Source: Pseudopedobacter saltans DSM 12145 (GTDB taxonomy: Bacteria > Bacteroidota > Bacteroidia > Sphingobacteriales > Sphingobacteriaceae). Taken from it: 64,000 nucleotides of DNA. Numbering within the stretch: the stretch's first letter is position 1; each line of letters opens with the position of its first letter. A program made the position numbers and the translations under genes. Under the pieces are notes generated by a model. It had not been told where the DNA came from and did no database searches. It saw only the letters and a program-made list of their open reading frames with translations. This document shows positions 62,717 to 64,000 of this stretch, in pieces. The stretch spans positions 4,216,001 to 4,280,000 of the forward strand of contig NC_015177.1 in assembly GCF_000190735.1 (NCBI RefSeq), read 5' to 3'.

Positions 62717-64000
62717 TTACATTTTTAAAAGTGAGTTGATTTTTTCTTCCGCATATTTTATCTGTTCTTCCGTTTGGGCCTTAATTCCCAAAGTGACTTT
62801 TGGAAGCTCTTCTTTCTTGTAGATAATAAAAGTATCTAAAAGGCCAACAACGTATTTATCTATTCCGTAATTTTTGTTTTGTATGCCTATTTTGTAAAGC
62901 TCATCAATACTTTCTTTTACCGTTTTTGTGTCTGTTTGCTTAGCAAGCATAACAACGTAGTCCTGTATCATTATAATCTTCTCATTAAGAGAAGCGTCCC
63001 TGAAAGATTTTTGTACGTAATAAAAGTCGTTAGTATCACCGTTGCTGGCATAAATGGAAACTATAGCTGATGTTAATGAACCTTCGGCATCTTTTTCCAG
63101 TTTTCGGGCATTCTCCAGCGCAAGATTAAAATTAAGCGCTGTAAGCGCAGAGAGTGCAGCGGATTGGATTGCGTAAGAATTTTCGTTAAGAGCAGAAACA
63201 AAGAGTTTGGTGAAGTTTTTATCTCTGGTTCGGGCAAGAACGTCAATTGCGGCGGTTCTTACAAGATTTTTAGGATCTTCCTCGGCTAGCTTCTTTAAAG
63301 TATTAATAGCAAATCCCCGATGTGATGTCTTTTGTAAGTTTAAAGATTCAATTGCCTTTATTCTAATTCTATAGGAAGGATCTTGTAAAGCATTTTGTAT
63401 GATTTGGGTTGACTTTTTGTCTGTTAAATTTGCCATTGCGGCCTCCAGAGCTTCTAATCTATCCAGGTAAAGAGGGGCATTTTTCTGCTGAAATGCATAT
63501 TCTTCCATAGATTTATGATCTGTTTTTTTTGCCAATAGAACTTTTTCCGCATCTACGTTAACCAGATCGGGCTTCCTGTCAAGTTTAAAAGTTAGTGTGT
63601 CTATCGATTTAGTAAGAGTAGTAGCCAGTCTTTCAACCTGATTATTGCTGTAAATATCTATTTTAACAGGAAGCGTATATATCTTGTTGCTTTGCAGCTG
63701 TTTTACGAAAACGTATTGTGTTTTGTTCTTTTCATTCCATTGATATTTAATGTCTAATTCCGGGTGGCCATTTCCAAAAAACCACTGGTTAAAGAACCAA
63801 CTCATATCACGGCCCGTAACCTCTTCAATCGCCAGGCGAAATTGATGGGCTTCACCAGTTTTAAACGCATTTTGTTTGAGAAAAAGATGCAACGATTTGA
63901 AGAAGGCTTCTTCTCCAATGTAGCTTCTCAATAAATTTAATATCCTTCCACCTTTTTGGTAAGACACCAAATCGAACATATCTTCCTTATCCCTATAGTA
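62717..64000 (-). CDS. M1-family aminopeptidase, C-terminal part (5' end outside window)
   Basis: The reverse-strand frame is open to base 64000; about 427 codons are visible. YYRDKEDMFD then YQKGGRILNLLR is the stretch that follows the HExxH zinc site in M1 peptidases, so the active site lies outside the window. WFFNQWFFGNGHPELDI is the typical strand after it. From about residue 170 on, HEAT-like helical repeats follow (LEALEAAMANL, IKAIESLNLQ, VRTAAIDVLA, IQSAALSALTAL). Convergent with the dienoyl-CoA reductase with an 11-base gap. The partner end cannot be described. Confidence 0.9.
   Translation of the reverse strand, partial: YYRDKEDMFDLVSYQKGGRILNLLRSYIGEEAFFKSLHLFLKQNAFKTGEAHQFRLAIEEVTGRDMSWFFNQWFFGNGHPELDIKYQWNEKNKTQYVFVKQLQSNKIYTLPVKIDIYSNNQVERLATTLTKSIDTLTFKLDRKPDLVNVDAEKVLLAKKTDHKSMEEYAFQQKNAPLYLDRLEALEAAMANLTDKKSTQIIQNALQDPSYRIRIKAIESLNLQKTSHRGFAINTLKKLAEEDPKNLVRTAAIDVLARTRDKNFTKLFVSALNENSYAIQSAALSALTALNFNLALENARKLEKDAEGSLTSAIVSIYASNGDTNDFYYVQKSFRDASLNEKIIMIQDYVVMLAKQTDTKTVKESIDELYKIGIQNKNYGIDKYVVGLLDTFIIYKKEELPKVTLGIKAQTEEQIKYAEEKINSLLKM

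Overview
The window looks like chromosomal DNA of a Bacteroidota, most likely Sphingobacteriaceae and close to Pedobacter. The evidence is two SusC/SusD pairs, lipoproteins with a Cys-Lys-Lys start, PafA-type alkaline phosphatase, DUF4407, TlpA/DUF4369 proteins, few Shine-Dalgarno sites, and -7 elements of the form TAnnTTTG. By eye the DNA is AT-rich throughout. I see no rRNA, tRNA, CRISPR array, phage gene, transposase or insertion sequence.

Region 1 (1-4265) holds the end of a GH92 alpha-mannosidase, then an ROK sugar kinase and an FucP/GluP-type sugar permease. Region 2 (4716-25156) is the most interesting part. It has two tandem cassettes, each starting with SusC, SusD and a GH71/GH99-like lipoprotein. 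The first continues with three secreted metallophosphoesterases. The second continues with a secreted GH71/GH99-like protein, a PafA-type phosphatase and a further metallophosphoesterase. Each SusC gene is preceded by the same 11-bp direct repeats (TTAATCTTTTA), arranged like a PHO box. No glycan-sensing regulator (HTCS, SusR, ECF sigma/anti-sigma) is present. My reading is a phosphate-responsive locus that takes up a phosphorylated, probably mannose-containing glycan and removes its phosphate. Function and regulation are inferred.

Region 3 (25199-36527) is mixed: DUF4407, purD, a degraded VapBC-like toxin-antitoxin pair, a TlpA-like thioredoxin with an arginase-family protein, an NAD-dependent epimerase, a choloylglycine hydrolase-family enzyme, a SerB phosphatase fused to a cut-down SerA-like segment plus an ACT domain, and YceH. 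Several intergenic stretches hold hairpins and short phased repeats.

Region 4 (36904-44766) has a PAS-AraC regulator, three unrecognised exported proteins, ilvE, and a reverse-strand pair of an AsmA-like protein and a beta-lactamase-family serine hydrolase. Region 5 (44893-52058) is a conserved forward block: miaB, a sigma-54-type activator without a receiver domain, an LptE-like lipoprotein, a TPR-like protein, secG, groES and groEL. The groES upstream DNA has an inverted repeat and a sigma-54-like GG-N10-GA element.

Region 6 (52207-64000) has a beta-helix protein, MgtC, a class 3 lipase, lipB, a phosphopantetheinyl transferase, dcd, an MG2/TonB-plug protein with no barrel, an enoyl-CoA isomerase and a 2,4-dienoyl-CoA reductase resembling the mitochondrial enzymes, and the C-terminal part of an M1 aminopeptidase running off the window.
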